From the NCBI RefSeq assembly GCF_946479275.1, contig NZ_CAMLFE010000002.1, forward strand, positions 348,482 through 412,481: 64,000 nucleotides of DNA. Direction: 5' to 3'. The notes beneath the pieces were generated by a model that did not search any database, was not told the origin of the DNA, and was given only the letters and a program-made list of their open reading frames with translations. The translations under genes were made by a program, and so were the position numbers. The stretch comes from an uncultured Bartonella sp. GTDB lineage: Bacteria; Pseudomonadota; Alphaproteobacteria; Rhizobiales; Rhizobiaceae. Each line of letters starts with the position of its first letter. Position 1 is the stretch's first letter. Below are positions 1 to 9,193 of this stretch, piece by piece.

Positions 1-984
1 ATCGTCATAAAGCGGGCGAACGCCCGAATAAGCCCAAACGATAGATTCACGCAAAACCGGCTTGGTGAAATATTCACTTGCTGCCGAACAGATATAATCA
101 ATCTCTTCGTCACTGATATGAACCTTCGCCGGATCGCCTTTGTAGTCGCAATCGGTTGTTCCAATCAGCGTGAAATCTTCCTGATAAGGAATAGCAAAAA
201 CAATCCGGCCATCCTTGTTCTGGAAAATAAAAGCGCGGTCATGTTGATAAAGTTTTGGTACAACAATGTGCGATCCTTTAACCAGACGAACCGGCGGATG
301 ACCTTTAAAGCCCAAAGCATCCTGCAAGACGTGATTAATCCATGGACCCGCCATATTTGCCAGATAATCGGCAGTGACTGTCCACTCTTCACCATTCAAT
401 TTGTTTTTAAGGCCGATTTTCCATTTCTTGCCGTCGGCTTTGAGCGAGACAACTTCGGTGCGCACCATAATATCCGCACCAAGTCTTGCCGCATGACGGG
501 CATTGGCAACAACCAGACGCGCATCGTCAACGCGGGCATCGGAATATTCGAAACCTTTGACAAAACCCGGCTTCAGGGATTCGCTATAGTCTTTGGTAAG
601 ATCAAGAACCTTGGTGCGCCACAATTCCTGATGACGACTTCCCAGATGATCGTAAATGAATAAACCCAAACGCAGCATCCATGCAGGACGCAATCCTTTA
701 TTATAAGGCAATATAAAGCGCAAAGGACGAACAAGATGAGGTGCCATGTGCCAGATCACCTCGCGTTCCATCAATGCTTCTCTCACAAGACGGAAGGCAT
801 ATTGCTCGAGATAGCGCAAGCCACCATGAATGAGCTTGGTAGAAGCACTGGAGGTGCCCGACGCAAGGTCATTCATTTCTGCCAGACCAACGGAATAGCC
901 ACGGCCAACGGCATCTCGGGCGACACCACAACCGTTGACGCCACCACCTATAACAAAAAGATCATAGTGTTTTTCGTTTTTCAT
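1..984 (-). CDS. glpD: Glycerol-3-phosphate dehydrogenase, partial (C-terminus outside window)
   Basis: FAD-dependent, membrane-associated enzyme that oxidises glycerol-3-phosphate to dihydroxyacetone phosphate and passes electrons to quinone. Translating the minus strand from the ATG at 984 gives 328 open codons to the window edge; the ORF track omits it because no stop is present. Residues 5-30 form a Rossmann FAD-binding motif (VIGGGVNGCG), followed by the GlpD signature GTSSASTKLIHGGLRYLEQ. Near the visible end lies TLIGTTDCDYKGDP, typical of the FAD-binding/substrate region. Roughly the last third of a usual ~500-residue protein is missing, which is a window effect and not a lesion. No glycerol transport or kinase gene is visible beside it. 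Confidence 0.93.
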   Translation of the reverse strand, partial: MKNEKHYDLFVIGGGVNGCGVARDAVGRGYSVGLAEMNDLASGTSSASTKLIHGGLRYLEQYAFRLVREALMEREVIWHMAPHLVRPLRFILPYNKGLRPAWMLRLGLFIYDHLGSRHQELWRTKVLDLTKDYSESLKPGFVKGFEYSDARVDDARLVVANARHAARLGADIMVRTEVVSLKADGKKWKIGLKNKLNGEEWTVTADYLANMAGPWINHVLQDALGFKGHPPVRLVKGSHIVVPKLYQHDRAFIFQNKDGRIVFAIPYQEDFTLIGTTDCDYKGDPAKVHISDEEIDYICSAASEYFTKPVLRESIVWAYSGVRPLYDD

Positions 985-1843
985 TTAACCGACTTTCGAC
1001 AAGGATGGTTTTCGTTATTCTAAGGATAGAATATGGAAGAAAACAAATGTCAACCGTAAAGCAAAAAAAATCACCAAATCTCCGCATCTCGAAGAAATTG
1101 ATTTCTGATTGAAATCAAAAAACGAAAATATAATGCCGCAAACGCATTATTTTCCAACTACAGATTTAATTCAAGTTGATGTGTTTTAAAACAGAACAAT
1201 TTAAAATTGTATAACAAATTACTTTCGCTTGTCGGTAAGACTCGAAAGCCGGCAAAGTTTATAAAACCATGCGTTGATGCTTCAAAATTTTTTGGCATCA
1301 AACGTTTTGTCCCCCGTTATCCCTCAATGGCATGTGGACAACAACCAACCACGATTTAGCGGAATTTTTATTCTCATTCGGTTTTCAAAAATTCGAAAAC
1401 ATTTTCATATTTTTAAAAAAAGTTCCGACCTCTGGTGAGGCTTCCCCAATAACAAAAGACAGAGGCGGCAATTATCGTGCCGCAGTATTATCTACAAATG
1501 TTGTTGACATTTTTGCATTTGATTAGCGTAAGTGAACAACCACAAGCACCCGTTCAATTCTTGTTTGTCGGACAATTGCGCAAGCGGGTGCTGCGCTTCG
1601 TGTTTTTGGCAACGCAGTCAAAACTTTTTTGCCAAAACAGAAATATCCGGTGTGAGCTTGTTTTTAAATAAAACCGGATGGCCGACAAATTTTCATAACC
1701 GGATATTGGTCGCTCAAGACAGAAAATATCGGATTTATATTGCCGACACTTTTGACAATGGTTTAAAAAAATAAAGGGGCAAATCAGCTTTGCCCCTCAA
1801 TCGTTTTACAAAACTCTTCTCTTTTCCTTTGAGATCAGAAAAA
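985..1843. other. Long intergenic region between glpD and pheT with several inverted repeats
   Basis: About 860 bases without a convincing gene. The short ORFs at 1332-1774 overlap each other, lack good ribosome binding sites and resemble no family I know. The stretch 1545-1710 holds three inverted repeats: AGCACCCG/CGGGTGCT (1545-1552, 1585-1592), TTTTTGGCA/TGCCAAAA (1603-1611, 1630-1637), and a roughly 10-base AATATCCGGT repeat with its complement near 1643-1705. It could be an untranslated RNA, a decayed gene or only spacer. The region contains the putative glpD promoter and, at its right end, the pheT terminator. Confidence 0.4.
1762..1797 (-). terminator. Rho-independent terminator after pheT
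   Basis: On the minus strand a 9-bp perfect stem (AGGGGCAAA / TTTGCCCCT, 1775-1783 and 1789-1797) with a 5-base loop is followed by a T-rich run (TTTATTTTTTT). It lies about 45 bases past the pheT stop and ends the rpmI-to-pheT transcription unit. Confidence 0.85.
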
Positions 1844-4258
1844 CTACTGACGCAATGTTGCTCCAGTCGATTTTGCAACATTCTCAATAATTTTTTTTGC
1901 CAGAGCTTCGATATCTTCGTCAGTCAAAGTGCGTTCATGAGGCTGGATTGCCACTTCGATCGCAATTGATTTCTTGTCTTCACCAAGACTTGCACCCTCG
2001 AAGACATCGAATATCTCGACAGACTGGATCAGCTTTTTATCGGCTCCGCTTGCCGCACGAATGACCGTGGCAGCATTCACAGATTTATCCATAACAAAAG
2101 CAAAATCGCGCCGTATCATCTGATATGGCGACAGCACCAAAGGCGGGCGTGTTTTGGTTGCCTTCTTGCGCGGTTCGGGAATACGGTCAATATAGACTTC
2201 AAAACCGCACAATGGTCCGGCTACATCGAGTTCCTCAAGCGTATCGGGGTGGAATTCGCCAAACGTACCAAGAATAATCTTCGGCCCCAATTTGATAACG
2301 CCCGAACGCCCCGGATGATACCATTCAGGCGCACCCGCTTCTATCTGCACCTTTGAAGCATCAAGTCCGCAAGCGTCGAGCACACAAAGTGCATCGGCCT
2401 TGGCATCAAACACATCAACCGGTTTGGCAGAACCGGCCCAAAAACGTCCTGAACCGTCAAGCTTGTAAGTACCACGGCGGATACCGCCAGCAACGCGTCT
2501 TTGTGTCTCGGGCGTATTGCCTTCAAAGGTTGCCGAGATTTCAAATAGGCCGAGATCGGGAATGCCACGATCGGCATTGCGCTGGGCAGCCGCAATCAAT
2601 CCGGGAAGCAGTGAAGGACGCATATCCGACATATCGGCAGCAATCGGGTTCAAAAGTTTCAATTCGGGCTTGCCGCCGCCAAATGCCTTGGCCTGTTTTT
2701 CCGAAATGAAAGACCATGTGATTGCTTCCATCAAGCCCCGACAAGCCAGAGCACGACGTGCGGAACGCTGCCTGATCTGGATTGTCGTCAAAATCTGCCC
2801 GCTCACAGAAGACGGCCGTTCCAAAGGTTCCGGCTTGATATTGTTCAAACCATGAATGCGCATAACCTCTTCGACGAGATCGGCCTTGCCATCGATATCG
2901 GGTCGCCATGTTGGTACTTTCACCGTGACAACATCACCTTTGCCTTCCACAACAAAGCCGAGGTGCTGCAATATGGTTGTTGCAGCTTCATGGCTTAATT
3001 CCAGACCGGTCAATCTCTTGATTTCGGCAAACGGGAAGCGGATCACCTTTTTTTCGATACTCTGCGCGCCGATTGTATGGGCTTTTGAAGGCTTGCCACC
3101 AGAAAGTTTCATAGCCATTTCGGTGGCAAAGGCAAGTCCCGGTTCCATAAATTCCGGATCGACACCACGTTCAAAACGATAACGTGCATCCGAAACAATG
3201 CCGAGAGAGCGCCCCGTTGCAGCAACATTGCGCGGATCCCACAAAGCCGATTCAATGATAACATTTTTCGTGTTTTCATCGCATCCTGTTGCCTCGCCGC
3301 CCATTATGCCACCGATAGATTCAACACCATTGTCATCGGCAATAACGCAATTATCCGGCCCCAAATCATATTCTTTGCCGTTAAGGGCAAGGAGTTTATC
3401 ACCCTTGCGCCCACGACGGACGGTGAGTTTTCCTTTTACTTTATCGGCATCAAAAACATGGAGCGGACGGCCGAGATCGACTGTGATGTAATTGGTCATG
3501 TCGACAAGCGCATTGATCGGGCGCAACCCGATAGCAGTGAGACGGCGTTGCATCCATTTGGGTGACTGGACATTGTTAACATCGCGAATTTCACGCCATG
3601 AAAAGCCGAGACAGAAAGGTGCTGTATCACCAAAATCAAGCGACACGGTTACCGATGGCTCTCCTTCGCCGGAAATAGAAGGAACTTGAAGCGGCTTCAA
3701 TTTGCCGATGCCACTTGCTGCAAGATCGCGGGCAATGCCATAAACACCTGTACAATCCGGCCGGTTCGGCGTGAGGCCGACATCAATAAGCGGGTCGTTC
3801 AGACCATAAAAGGCTGCAAATGATTTGCCGACAGGTGCATCGGAGCCGAGTTCGATAATGCCGTTATGTTCATTTGAAAGTTCAAGCTCGCGTTCGGAAC
3901 ACATCATGCCGAAACTTTCGACACCACGGATTTTTCCGACCGACAAAGTAACATCAAGCCCCGGAATATAAGCTCCCGGAGGAGCGAAAACCCCGATCAA
4001 CCCCGCTTTTGCATTCGGTGCACCACAAACCACCTGAAGTGGCTTATCCCCGCCAGTATCAACGGTCAAAATCTGTAAATGATCTGAATCCGGATGTTTT
4101 TTAGCTGTCAAAACTTTGGCAATTACAAATACATCAAAGCTTTTACGGTCATCGACGCTATCAACCTCAAGGCCGATATCGGTAAGCCGGTCACAAATCT
4201 CGCCGAGCGATGCGTCTGTCTCCAGATGATCCTTCAACCAGGACAAAGTAAATTTCAT
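1844..4258 (-). CDS. pheT: Phenylalanine--tRNA ligase beta subunit
   Basis: Beta chain of the cytoplasmic alpha2-beta2 PheRS that charges tRNA-Phe. At 804 aa it has the normal bacterial length. Domains in order: an EMAP/OB-like tRNA-binding domain at about residues 39-150 ([18 protein letters not shown]), the B3/B4 editing domain at about 210-370, the B5 domain at about 400-475, the catalytic-like core, and a C-terminal FDX-ACB anticodon-binding domain from about 705 ([16 protein letters not shown]). The start is an ATG 42 bases downstream of the pheS stop, consistent with co-transcription. The large ORFs on the opposite strand here are shadows. Confidence 0.98.
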   Translation of the reverse strand: MKFTLSWLKDHLETDASLGEICDRLTDIGLEVDSVDDRKSFDVFVIAKVLTAKKHPDSDHLQILTVDTGGDKPLQVVCGAPNAKAGLIGVFAPPGAYIPGLDVTLSVGKIRGVESFGMMCSERELELSNEHNGIIELGSDAPVGKSFAAFYGLNDPLIDVGLTPNRPDCTGVYGIARDLAASGIGKLKPLQVPSISGEGEPSVTVSLDFGDTAPFCLGFSWREIRDVNNVQSPKWMQRRLTAIGLRPINALVDMTNYITVDLGRPLHVFDADKVKGKLTVRRGRKGDKLLALNGKEYDLGPDNCVIADDNGVESIGGIMGGEATGCDENTKNVIIESALWDPRNVAATGRSLGIVSDARYRFERGVDPEFMEPGLAFATEMAMKLSGGKPSKAHTIGAQSIEKKVIRFPFAEIKRLTGLELSHEAATTILQHLGFVVEGKGDVVTVKVPTWRPDIDGKADLVEEVMRIHGLNNIKPEPLERPSSVSGQILTTIQIRQRSARRALACRGLMEAITWSFISEKQAKAFGGGKPELKLLNPIAADMSDMRPSLLPGLIAAAQRNADRGIPDLGLFEISATFEGNTPETQRRVAGGIRRGTYKLDGSGRFWAGSAKPVDVFDAKADALCVLDACGLDASKVQIEAGAPEWYHPGRSGVIKLGPKIILGTFGEFHPDTLEELDVAGPLCGFEVYIDRIPEPRKKATKTRPPLVLSPYQMIRRDFAFVMDKSVNAATVIRAASGADKKLIQSVEIFDVFEGASLGEDKKSIAIEVAIQPHERTLTDEDIEALAKKIIENVAKSTGATLRQ

Positions 4259-4300
4259 TGTTCAAAACCTCTTTTCAAAACGCAAGACGCGGGTGTGAGT

Positions 4301-5386
4301 TTATGAATTGCTGAGACCGCCAAAAAGCGTCGGCACATCAAGCGGACGGAAACCATAATGTTCGATCCAGCGTATGTCAGCATCAAAAAATGCACGCAGA
4401 TCCGGCATGCCATATTTCAACATGGCGATACGGTCAATTCCCATTCCCCAGGCAAAGCCCTGATATTCATCCGGATCGAAACCGACATTTTTCAACACAT
4501 TCGGGTGCACCATGCCGCAGCCCAATATTTCGAGCCAGTCATTGCCCTCGCCGAATTTTACTTCTGTACCGGAGCGGTCACATTGAATATCGACTTCCAT
4601 AGACGGTTCGGTGAAAGGAAAGAACGAAGGGCGAAAACGCATCTTCAACGAAGGTACTTCAAAAAACGCCTTACAGAATTCTTCATGCACCCACATAATA
4701 TTGGCAATGGTCGACTTTTTATCGACAACCAGCCCTTCTACCTGATGGAACATCGGCGAATGGGTGGCATCCGAATCCATACGATAGGTTTTTCCCGGAA
4801 TGATAATGCGAATTGGGGGTTTTTGTTTTTCCATCGTACGAACCTGAACAGGCGATGTATGCGTGCGCAAAAGCCGCTTTTCACCTTTCTCGTCGGGATT
4901 GAAAAAGAAGGTATCATGCATTTCGCGGGCAGGATGGCCTTCCGGAAAATTGAGTGCGGTAAAGTTATAATAATCGGTCTCGATATCCGGCCCTTCGGCA
5001 ATGGAAAAGCCCATATCGGCGTAAATTGCGGTAATCTCGTCAATCACCTGCGAAATAGGGTGGATACGACCTCGCGCTTCAGGTGAAAGGCGAACCGGCA
5101 ATGTAACATCGACTGTTTCGTTTTTAAGCCGCGCCTCCGTTGCTGCACGCTTCAGTGCCGTGCGTTTTTCACCCAGAAGCTCTAAAACCCGATTTTTCAA
5201 ACCGTTTATCACCGGTCCGGCTTTCTGGCGCTCCTCGGCACTCATACCACCGAGGCTTTTAAGTTTTTCCGAAACACTGCCCTTTTTCCCGAGGGCGCTG
5301 ACACGCACTGCTTCCAGTGCCTGCTCGTCTTGTGCAGCGTCGATTGCCGCACAGATTTCTTTTTCCAGACTATCAATGTCGTTCAT
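4301..5386 (-). CDS. pheS: Phenylalanine--tRNA ligase alpha subunit
   Basis: Catalytic alpha chain of PheRS, a class II aminoacyl-tRNA synthetase. It is 361 aa: an N-terminal coiled-coil tRNA-binding region (about 1-90) followed by the catalytic core. Visible signatures are [10 protein letters not shown], the motif 2 region [20 protein letters not shown] and the motif 3 region [14 protein letters not shown] near the C-terminus. The gene follows the kinase-like gene by 15 bases and precedes pheT by 42 bases, so pheS and pheT are translated from one message and assemble together. Confidence 0.98.
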   Translation of the reverse strand: MNDIDSLEKEICAAIDAAQDEQALEAVRVSALGKKGSVSEKLKSLGGMSAEERQKAGPVINGLKNRVLELLGEKRTALKRAATEARLKNETVDVTLPVRLSPEARGRIHPISQVIDEITAIYADMGFSIAEGPDIETDYYNFTALNFPEGHPAREMHDTFFFNPDEKGEKRLLRTHTSPVQVRTMEKQKPPIRIIIPGKTYRMDSDATHSPMFHQVEGLVVDKKSTIANIMWVHEEFCKAFFEVPSLKMRFRPSFFPFTEPSMEVDIQCDRSGTEVKFGEGNDWLEILGCGMVHPNVLKNVGFDPDEYQGFAWGMGIDRIAMLKYGMPDLRAFFDADIRWIEHYGFRPLDVPTLFGGLSNS

Positions 5387-5401
5387 GTCTTTGCCTGTTC
5401 T

Positions 5402-6223
5402 TTAAAGTGGATGTCTGTTTTTCAAATTGGAAGAAAGAAACTCCGTTGCGCTTAACATACGTTTGCCATCACCACCAAGGTAAATAAACCGTGCCAATTT
5501 TAACGGAGTGATAAAAATAGAAAAAAACCGCACAATTTTTTCAAGCTGTTTCAAGGTCTCCGGTGAAACTTGCTTTTTCCACGCGTCAAAAGCAGCATTA
5601 TCGGTTTTGTTTTTTTCAAGTGATTGCGCCGACACTTGAAAAAATAATAACCACGCATCACGCGCCTGAGCTGTAGGAATTGGCATCACTGCTTCCGGTT
5701 CTTCCTCGAAATCGAAAAAACCAAGTTCATCTCCCGCCATAAACATATCACGCGGATGCGGCCTGCCGTGGACGAGTCCTGCGTGATGCACTTTGCCTAA
5801 AGCTTCACCGCATTGAACCAATAATTTTTCGTGTGCGTCAACATCGTTCTTTTTCAAAAAATCAAGGCGTTTTTGCACAGTTTGACCAACATCGGAAATC
5901 ATCAAAGCCGATCCATCGACAGCAAGAATTTCGGGAACAGCGATACCTGCCTTCCTGAACTTTTCAATTTTGCGTATTTCCTGCTCGTTCATGGCAAGGG
6001 CGTCACGCAATGGCGACGATTTCATGAAAGCTGCCGGTAATAAAAAAGATAAACTGCCATGAAGCCGCTTGCCCCATGGGCGTTTTTCAATTCCCTGTCG
6101 TTTGATCCAGACCTTTTTGCCCTCACGCATGGCACTGGCAATGCGCTTTCCCTCACAAGAATGAAAAAGCTTCTTGTCAGAATCGCTCAGTGGCTCAGTT
6201 GTGAAAGGTTTTATCTCGCTCAT
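5402..6223 (-). CDS. Kinase-fold (WaaP/RIO/APH-like) protein with degenerate catalytic loop
   Basis: 273-aa soluble protein that reads like a lipopolysaccharide-kinase or RIO-type fold: a basic N-terminus (KKVWIKRQG), a helix with NEQEIRKIEKFRKAGI, a hinge-like EILAVDGSALMISDVG, then a catalytic-loop equivalent VHGRPHPRDM and a metal-binding equivalent FFDFEEE. In active relatives the loop reads HGDxHxxN; here the catalytic Asp is replaced by Arg and the Asn by Asp. The gene sits between rplT and pheS on the same strand, 15 bases from pheS. A similar ORF in this position is, as far as I recall, common in related Rhizobiales. Function is unknown; a kinase with altered chemistry or a pseudokinase is possible. 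Confidence 0.7.
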   Translation of the reverse strand: MSEIKPFTTEPLSDSDKKLFHSCEGKRIASAMREGKKVWIKRQGIEKRPWGKRLHGSLSFLLPAAFMKSSPLRDALAMNEQEIRKIEKFRKAGIAVPEILAVDGSALMISDVGQTVQKRLDFLKKNDVDAHEKLLVQCGEALGKVHHAGLVHGRPHPRDMFMAGDELGFFDFEEEPEAVMPIPTAQARDAWLLFFQVSAQSLEKNKTDNAAFDAWKKQVSPETLKQLEKIVRFFSIFITPLKLARFIYLGGDGKRMLSATEFLSSNLKNRHPL

Positions 6224-6232
6224 AACGCCTCA

Positions 6233-6271
6233 AAAACAAAAACCCGCAACCGGCTTCAACCAGTGCGGGTT
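6233..6271 (-). terminator. Rho-independent terminator between rplT and the kinase-like gene
   Basis: Minus-strand hairpin AACCCGCA / TGCGGGTT (6241-6248, 6264-6271) followed by TTTTTGTTTTTG. It lies about 40 bases after the rplT stop and only about 10-18 bases before the ATG of the kinase-like gene, so rpmI-rplT can be ended before the kinase-like gene and pheST. Either pheST relies on read-through or another promoter exists that I do not see. Confidence 0.8.
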
Positions 6272-6310
6272 CCGAAAGAATGTTCTGTTTTTTAAAGGAA
6301 CGCGACCGGC

Positions 6311-6712
6311 TTACTTGACGGCGCCTTCAAAAGCATTCGGTGTGGTTTTCTTCAAATATTCCAACGCCTTTTTAGCCGAAGCAACAAGCTTGGAGAATGT
6401 TGCAGGCTCATGAATAGCAATATCTGAAAGAACCTTGCGGTCGATCTCGATTCCTGCCTTGGCAAGACCGTCAATGAAACGGCCATAGGTCAAGCCCTCA
6501 AGACGGACAGCAGCATTGATACGCTGGATCCACAATGCACGAAAACTGCGCTTGCGATTTTTGCGATCGCGATAGGCATATTGCCGTGAACGGTCGACAG
6601 CAGCTTTGGCTGTACGGATTGTATTTTTACGACGTCCGTAAAAACCTTCAGCAAGTTTGATAACTTTTTTGTGTTTGGCGTGTGCAGTTACGCCGCGTTT
6701 TACGCGTGCCAT
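6311..6712 (-). CDS. rplT: 50S ribosomal protein L20
   Basis: 133-aa basic rRNA-binding protein of the large subunit, needed early in 50S assembly. It starts [19 protein letters not shown] and contains the conserved core [14 protein letters not shown] and [18 protein letters not shown], at normal length with the extra C-terminal residues usual in alphaproteobacteria. It lies 26 bases after rpmI in the standard L35-L20 pair. infC, often upstream of this pair, is not adjacent here; ada is found instead. Confidence 0.98.
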   Translation of the reverse strand: MARVKRGVTAHAKHKKVIKLAEGFYGRRKNTIRTAKAAVDRSRQYAYRDRKNRKRSFRALWIQRINAAVRLEGLTYGRFIDGLAKAGIEIDRKVLSDIAIHEPATFSKLVASAKKALEYLKKTTPNAFEGAVK

Positions 6713-6738
6713 GTCATAATCTCCTTAAGAGCTAACTT

Positions 6739-6942
6739 TTAAAGGCCGTTCGGCAAATAGTTTTTGATGATTTTCTTGGCGTCAGGAGCACCAAGAACCA
6801 TGGTGCCACGTGCATCACGCAAAAACTGGTTGGAACGTTTGATCATGCCATGCTGCTTGCCTGCGGCAGCTGCCTTGATTTTGCCTGTGGCGGTAATCTT
6901 GAACCGCTTTTTGGCAGCCGATTTGGTCTTCATTTTGGGCAT
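6739..6942 (-). CDS. rpmI: 50S ribosomal protein L35
   Basis: 67-aa basic protein of the large ribosomal subunit. The sequence [20 protein letters not shown] is the standard L35 N-terminus, and the C-terminal [10 protein letters not shown] fits the family. A GGAGAAGC ribosome binding site stands immediately upstream. It is the first gene of the rpmI-rplT unit and is preceded by a leader with two hairpins. Confidence 0.98.
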   Translation of the reverse strand: MPKMKTKSAAKKRFKITATGKIKAAAAGKQHGMIKRSNQFLRDARGTMVLGAPDAKKIIKNYLPNGL

Positions 6943-7030
6943 TTTGCTTCTCCATTGTTGTGATTAATGTTCGTGCTGACCAAAGTACGAACAAGCATAA
7001 AAGTCGTCACGGCATGCCCTGCCGGACGGC
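6943..7030 (-). promoter_or_regulatory. Structured 5' leader of rpmI-rplT (candidate attenuator/autoregulatory site)
   Basis: On the transcript strand there are two stem-loops before the rpmI ribosome binding site: a 9-bp stem with one bulge (CGTC-CGGCA / TGCCG-GACG, 7005-7028) followed by ACTTTT, and a 7-bp stem TGTTCGT/ACGAACA (6968-6974, 6987-6993). L20 operons are autoregulated by leader RNA in several bacteria. I cannot match this to a known class, so the role is inferred. Confidence 0.4.
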
Positions 7031-7079
7031 TTGAACTGAGCTCTCATAAAACACGGCCTCGCAAATAGCAAGCAGACTT

Positions 7080-8138
7080 TTATGTAAAAAACTTTTTTTC
7101 ATGGCGCAAAAGCCAGTCTTTGCGACATAAACCCCCAGCATAACCGGTAAGCGAACCATCCGCCCCGATTACCCTATGACAGGGGATGATAATTGCAATC
7201 TGGTTTTGTCCGTTAGCCCGCGCCACCGCCCGCATAGCTGTAGGTCTATCCAATGCGCGCGCCAATTCACTATAAGAGCGTGTCTCCCCCGCCGGTATTT
7301 GACGCAAAGCCTCCCAGACAAGCGGTGCAAAACCACCTGCAACTTTGGCAAGCGGTGTTTCAAAATGGCAGCTTTTTCCTTGATAATAATCGGCTAACTC
7401 AGCTTCTACCTTGTCGATCACGGCTGTTCTTTCAAAGCTGATGGACGAGCGGGTGACTGCCTGCAATTTCTTGAGCTCTGTCAACAGCCCCTTACGGTCG
7501 AAAAACTCCAACAGATGCAAGACATGTTGGTCACTAACGGCAAGCATTTCACCTATCGGTGTTTCAATCCATGCCGCTTTTAGAAGGGTACGGTTTTGTA
7601 TGGCTTTTGGTGGATGCCCGATGAGCTTAAGAATTGCTTCACGAAAACCGCTGCCCGAATCGTAACCGGCAGAAAGTTGTGCTTCGATTACCGGTTGACC
7701 GTGTGAAAGCAGCGCTGCACCACGGCTTGCTCTTTTCAAGCGCGCGAATTCGAGAAACGTCATGCCTATCTGGCGCTTGAAAATGCGCCGCACCGTGGAA
7801 GGGTCAAATCCCATCCGTACAATATCGTCTTCCGACCATATGTGATCGGGATTTTCATCAAGTCTTGCCATCAAATTACGAAAAAGCGGATCAACGTGAC
7901 CACCTGCTTCGAGCGGATGGCATTTCTGGCAAGGTCGATAGCCCTGTTCGAGACATGCCGCCGCACTGTCACAAAAAAAGACATTTTCTCGCTTGGGCTT
8001 TCGCGCCGGACACGATAGACGACAAAAAATACCTGTCGTTGTCACGCAAACAAAGACATGCCCGTCATAGGAGCGATCACGGTTGATCAGAGCTTCATAA
8101 AGCTGGTCTGTATTATTGGTTAGAAGTGTCATGGCCAT
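7080..8138 (-). CDS. ada: Bifunctional Ada: methylphosphotriester sensor / AraC regulator / O6-methylguanine-DNA methyltransferase
   Basis: 352-aa DNA alkylation repair and adaptive-response protein. Residues 1-80 form the Ada zinc domain: the Cys quartet is visible as FCRLSCPARKP (Cys39, Cys43) and YRPCQKCHP, one Cys accepting methyl groups from phosphotriesters. An AraC-type HTH follows (about 90-185, FDPSTVRRIFKRQIG). The C-terminal half is the methyltransferase with the active-site motif IIIPCHRVIG and GGLCRKDWLL. In the known system methylated Ada activates its own gene and alkB-type genes; an alkB homologue lies elsewhere in this window (38.6 kb). It is a single gene here, separated from nth by about 200 bases. 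Confidence 0.95.
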   Translation of the reverse strand: MAMTLLTNNTDQLYEALINRDRSYDGHVFVCVTTTGIFCRLSCPARKPKRENVFFCDSAAACLEQGYRPCQKCHPLEAGGHVDPLFRNLMARLDENPDHIWSEDDIVRMGFDPSTVRRIFKRQIGMTFLEFARLKRASRGAALLSHGQPVIEAQLSAGYDSGSGFREAILKLIGHPPKAIQNRTLLKAAWIETPIGEMLAVSDQHVLHLLEFFDRKGLLTELKKLQAVTRSSISFERTAVIDKVEAELADYYQGKSCHFETPLAKVAGGFAPLVWEALRQIPAGETRSYSELARALDRPTAMRAVARANGQNQIAIIIPCHRVIGADGSLTGYAGGLCRKDWLLRHEKKFFT

Positions 8139-8337
8139 TTATATAAGCCCAAAAAAACAATTGTGCGCCGAAAAACGGGCGTCCATTTTATGCAATCTAA
8201 AAACGTGAACCGGCCAAGACTGTCTGCCATTTAACCGGCATTTCAAACGATCCCGATCAACTAAAGAGATAATATATAGTTTTTGTCTTTTCATCGGCTA
8301 TCCGGATTGCCCCGTTGCCGAATTAACTTTTTGGCCG

Positions 8338-9078
8338 TTAAACGGGAACCGGAGCACCATTGCCTTTCACTTCAACAAGTGGTGCAGGAATAGAACTTGT
8401 TTTAATGGCTGCTTTGCAAATATCGGCAATAATACAATGCACACAATCCGGTTTACGGGCTTTACAGATGTAACGCCCATGTAAAATCAGCCAATGATGG
8501 GCGTGGCGCATATATTTTTCGGGTATTATTTTGACAAGTTTTTTTTCTACCTCTTCGGGGGTCTTCCCCGGTGCCAGTTCTGTCCGGTTAGAAAACCGGA
8601 AAATATGGGTGTCGACAGCCATGGTCGGCTGGTTGAAAGCAACATTAAGCACAACATTTGCAGTTTTACGCCCGACACCTGGAAGTGACATCAGGGCTTC
8701 TCTGGTATCAGGCACTTTGCCGCCATATTTTTCGTTCAATATTTTTGAAAGTGCATAGACATTTTTGGCTTTTGCCCGCCACAGGCCGATCGTGCGGATA
8801 TAGCGGGCAATCCCGTCTTCTCCGAGAGCAGCCATTTTTTCGGGCGTATCGGCAACAGCAAAAAGCGGCTTTGTTGCTTTGTTCACGCTTGCATCTGTCG
8901 CTTGTGCCGACAAAACCACCGCCACAAGCAAAGTGAACGGACTTTCATAGACAAGATCGCTTCTCGGATTTGGTCGCTGAACCGAAAAACGGCGAAAAAT
9001 TTCTTTGATTTCCTCGGCTTTATAAGCAGTTCCCGCTATTTTCCTAACTTTTGACCTTTCAGCCTTCACACCCGTCAT
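8338..9078 (-). CDS. nth: Endonuclease III (DNA glycosylase/AP lyase)
   Basis: 246-aa base-excision repair enzyme that removes oxidised pyrimidines and nicks AP sites. The helix-hairpin-helix reads LPGVGRKTANVVLN with the catalytic Lys, the catalytic Asp follows in AVDTHIFR, and a C-terminal [4Fe-4S] loop (CKARKPDCVHCIIADIC) is complete with spacing C-x6-C-x2-C-x5-C. About 20 residues longer than E. coli Nth at both ends, which is usual in Rhizobiales. It is transcribed toward ada and divergent from the Hsp20 operon. Confidence 0.96.
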   Translation of the reverse strand: MTGVKAERSKVRKIAGTAYKAEEIKEIFRRFSVQRPNPRSDLVYESPFTLLVAVVLSAQATDASVNKATKPLFAVADTPEKMAALGEDGIARYIRTIGLWRAKAKNVYALSKILNEKYGGKVPDTREALMSLPGVGRKTANVVLNVAFNQPTMAVDTHIFRFSNRTELAPGKTPEEVEKKLVKIIPEKYMRHAHHWLILHGRYICKARKPDCVHCIIADICKAAIKTSSIPAPLVEVKGNGAPVPV

Positions 9079-9096
9079 TCGCTTTTAAAAACCTGT

Positions 9097-9125
9097 CTTG
9101 AACTTCGATCTTGAAATTTCCATAT
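9097..9125 (+). promoter_or_regulatory. Sigma-32 (RpoH)-type promoter for the Hsp20 operon
   Basis: CTTGAA at 9097-9102, a 17-base spacer, then CCATAT at 9120-9125. This fits the RpoH pattern known in alphaproteobacteria (CTTG ... C-C/T-ATNT). The predicted transcript would start near 9132, leaving about 60 bases of untranslated leader before the ATG at 9194. Confidence 0.65.
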
Positions 9126-9136
9126 AACAACTAAAG

Positions 9137-9193
9137 ACAGAAAATGCCAAAACGGGTTTTCTGTTCAATAGTCGCTTCGAAGAGGACTACCTT
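9137..9193 (+). promoter_or_regulatory. ROSE-like RNA thermometer candidate in the Hsp20 leader
   Basis: Two stem-loops fill the leader. The first is an 8-bp stem ACAGAAAA/TTTTCTGT (9137-9144, 9157-9164). The second (9170-9188, AGTCGCTTCGAAGAGGACT) pairs the Shine-Dalgarno AGAGGA with TCGCTT while leaving one G bulged. ROSE thermometers of rhizobial small heat-shock genes use exactly a U-U/C-GCU anti-SD with a bulged G. Motif, position and gene type agree; melting behaviour is not shown. Confidence 0.6.

Noticed and set aside
118-1023. Plus-strand ORFs at the left edge
   Set aside because: They are shadows of glpD on the minus strand, which is clearly coding.
1332-1774. Overlapping short plus-strand ORFs in the glpD-pheT gap
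   Set aside because: Mutually overlapping frames, no start signals and no similarity to known proteins.
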